Origin: Silvimonas sp. JCM 19000
Lineage (GTDB): Bacteria; Pseudomonadota; Gammaproteobacteria; Burkholderiales; Chitinibacteraceae
DNA length: 6,494 nucleotides
NCBI GenBank assembly: GCA_001313065.1
Contig: BBFD01000224.1
Location: forward strand, 1 to 6,494
Direction: 5' to 3'
The notes beneath the pieces were generated by a model that saw only the letters and a list, made by a program, of their open reading frames with translations, searched no databases and had not been told where the DNA came from. A program made the translations under genes and the position numbers. Shown one piece after another: positions 6,380 to 6,494 of this stretch (the first letter of the stretch is position 1; the number at the start of each line of letters is the position of its first letter).

Positions 6380-6494
6380 ATGCGCTATTCCACTTTCTTC
6401 CGCGTCCTTGCCCTGGGCCTGGCCGCCAGTTTTGCCAGCAGCGCGGCCCATGCCGCCGACAGCACCGTGTTGCGCGTCGCGATCAACGCGGCGG
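6380..6494 (+). CDS. Extracellular/periplasmic solute-binding protein, N-terminal part only
   Basis: The gene runs off the window; 38 codons are visible. The product starts with a clear Sec signal peptide: MRYSTFFRVLALGLAASF, then ASSAAHA, with predicted cleavage at AHA/ADS. The first mature residues, ADSTVLRVAINAA, have the short leading beta-strand typical of ABC-transporter substrate-binding proteins. The peptide/nickel-type SBP family 5 often begins LRVAIN in this way, but too little is present to choose a family. AGGA (6367-6370) lies 9 nt before the ATG. It follows the TonB receptor in the same direction with a 65-nt gap containing a terminator-like hairpin. The likely role is to take a ligand in the periplasm and deliver it to an inner-membrane ABC permease encoded downstream; this is inference. 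Confidence 0.75.
   Translation, partial: MRYSTFFRVLALGLAASFASSAAHAADSTVLRVAINAA

Overview
The window is about 60% GC with tightly packed genes. Its gene families (PhnB-like VOC protein, PhyH dioxygenase, acyltransferase-3, PAS protein, TonB-dependent receptor followed by an ABC-type solute-binding protein) point to a Gram-negative proteobacterium. TonB receptors require an outer membrane. A betaproteobacterium is my best guess, but that rests on general protein style and cannot be proved from the sequence.

Layout: (1) 143-621, +, VOC/PhnB-like protein. (2) 724-1557, +, phytanoyl-CoA dioxygenase family protein. (3) 1545-2478, -, membrane acyltransferase whose 3' end overlaps gene 2 by 13 bp, tail to tail. 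(4) 2479-2793, AT-richer divergent intergenic region. (5) 2794-3652, +, small double-PAS protein with no output domain, followed at once by a strong intrinsic terminator (3683-3713). (6) 3850-6314, +, TonB-dependent outer-membrane receptor, with a possible operator/promoter in its leader. (7) A hairpin plus T-tract at 6327-6353, then 6380-6494, +, the start of a secreted solute-binding protein that runs off the window.

The most striking property is quality rather than a new system. Four of the five complete genes are interrupted by single-base indels, and reading across each one restores a recognisable family sequence and a whole-codon length. I count eight such events: four +1 insertions, all in A or T runs of 6-7, and four -1 deletions. 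Only the PhyH gene is intact. A cluster of frameshifts this dense, spread over unrelated genes with otherwise well-preserved sequence, is best explained by uncorrected sequencing or assembly errors. I therefore annotate the genes as full-length CDSs and mark where the frame breaks.

Functionally, the right-hand side looks like an uptake locus: the outer-membrane receptor would import a ligand into the periplasm, and the solute-binding protein would hand a ligand to an inner-membrane ABC transporter encoded beyond the window. The left half is a set of unrelated single genes with no obvious shared pathway. I found no mobile element, CRISPR array, rRNA or tRNA, and no convincing undescribed system.
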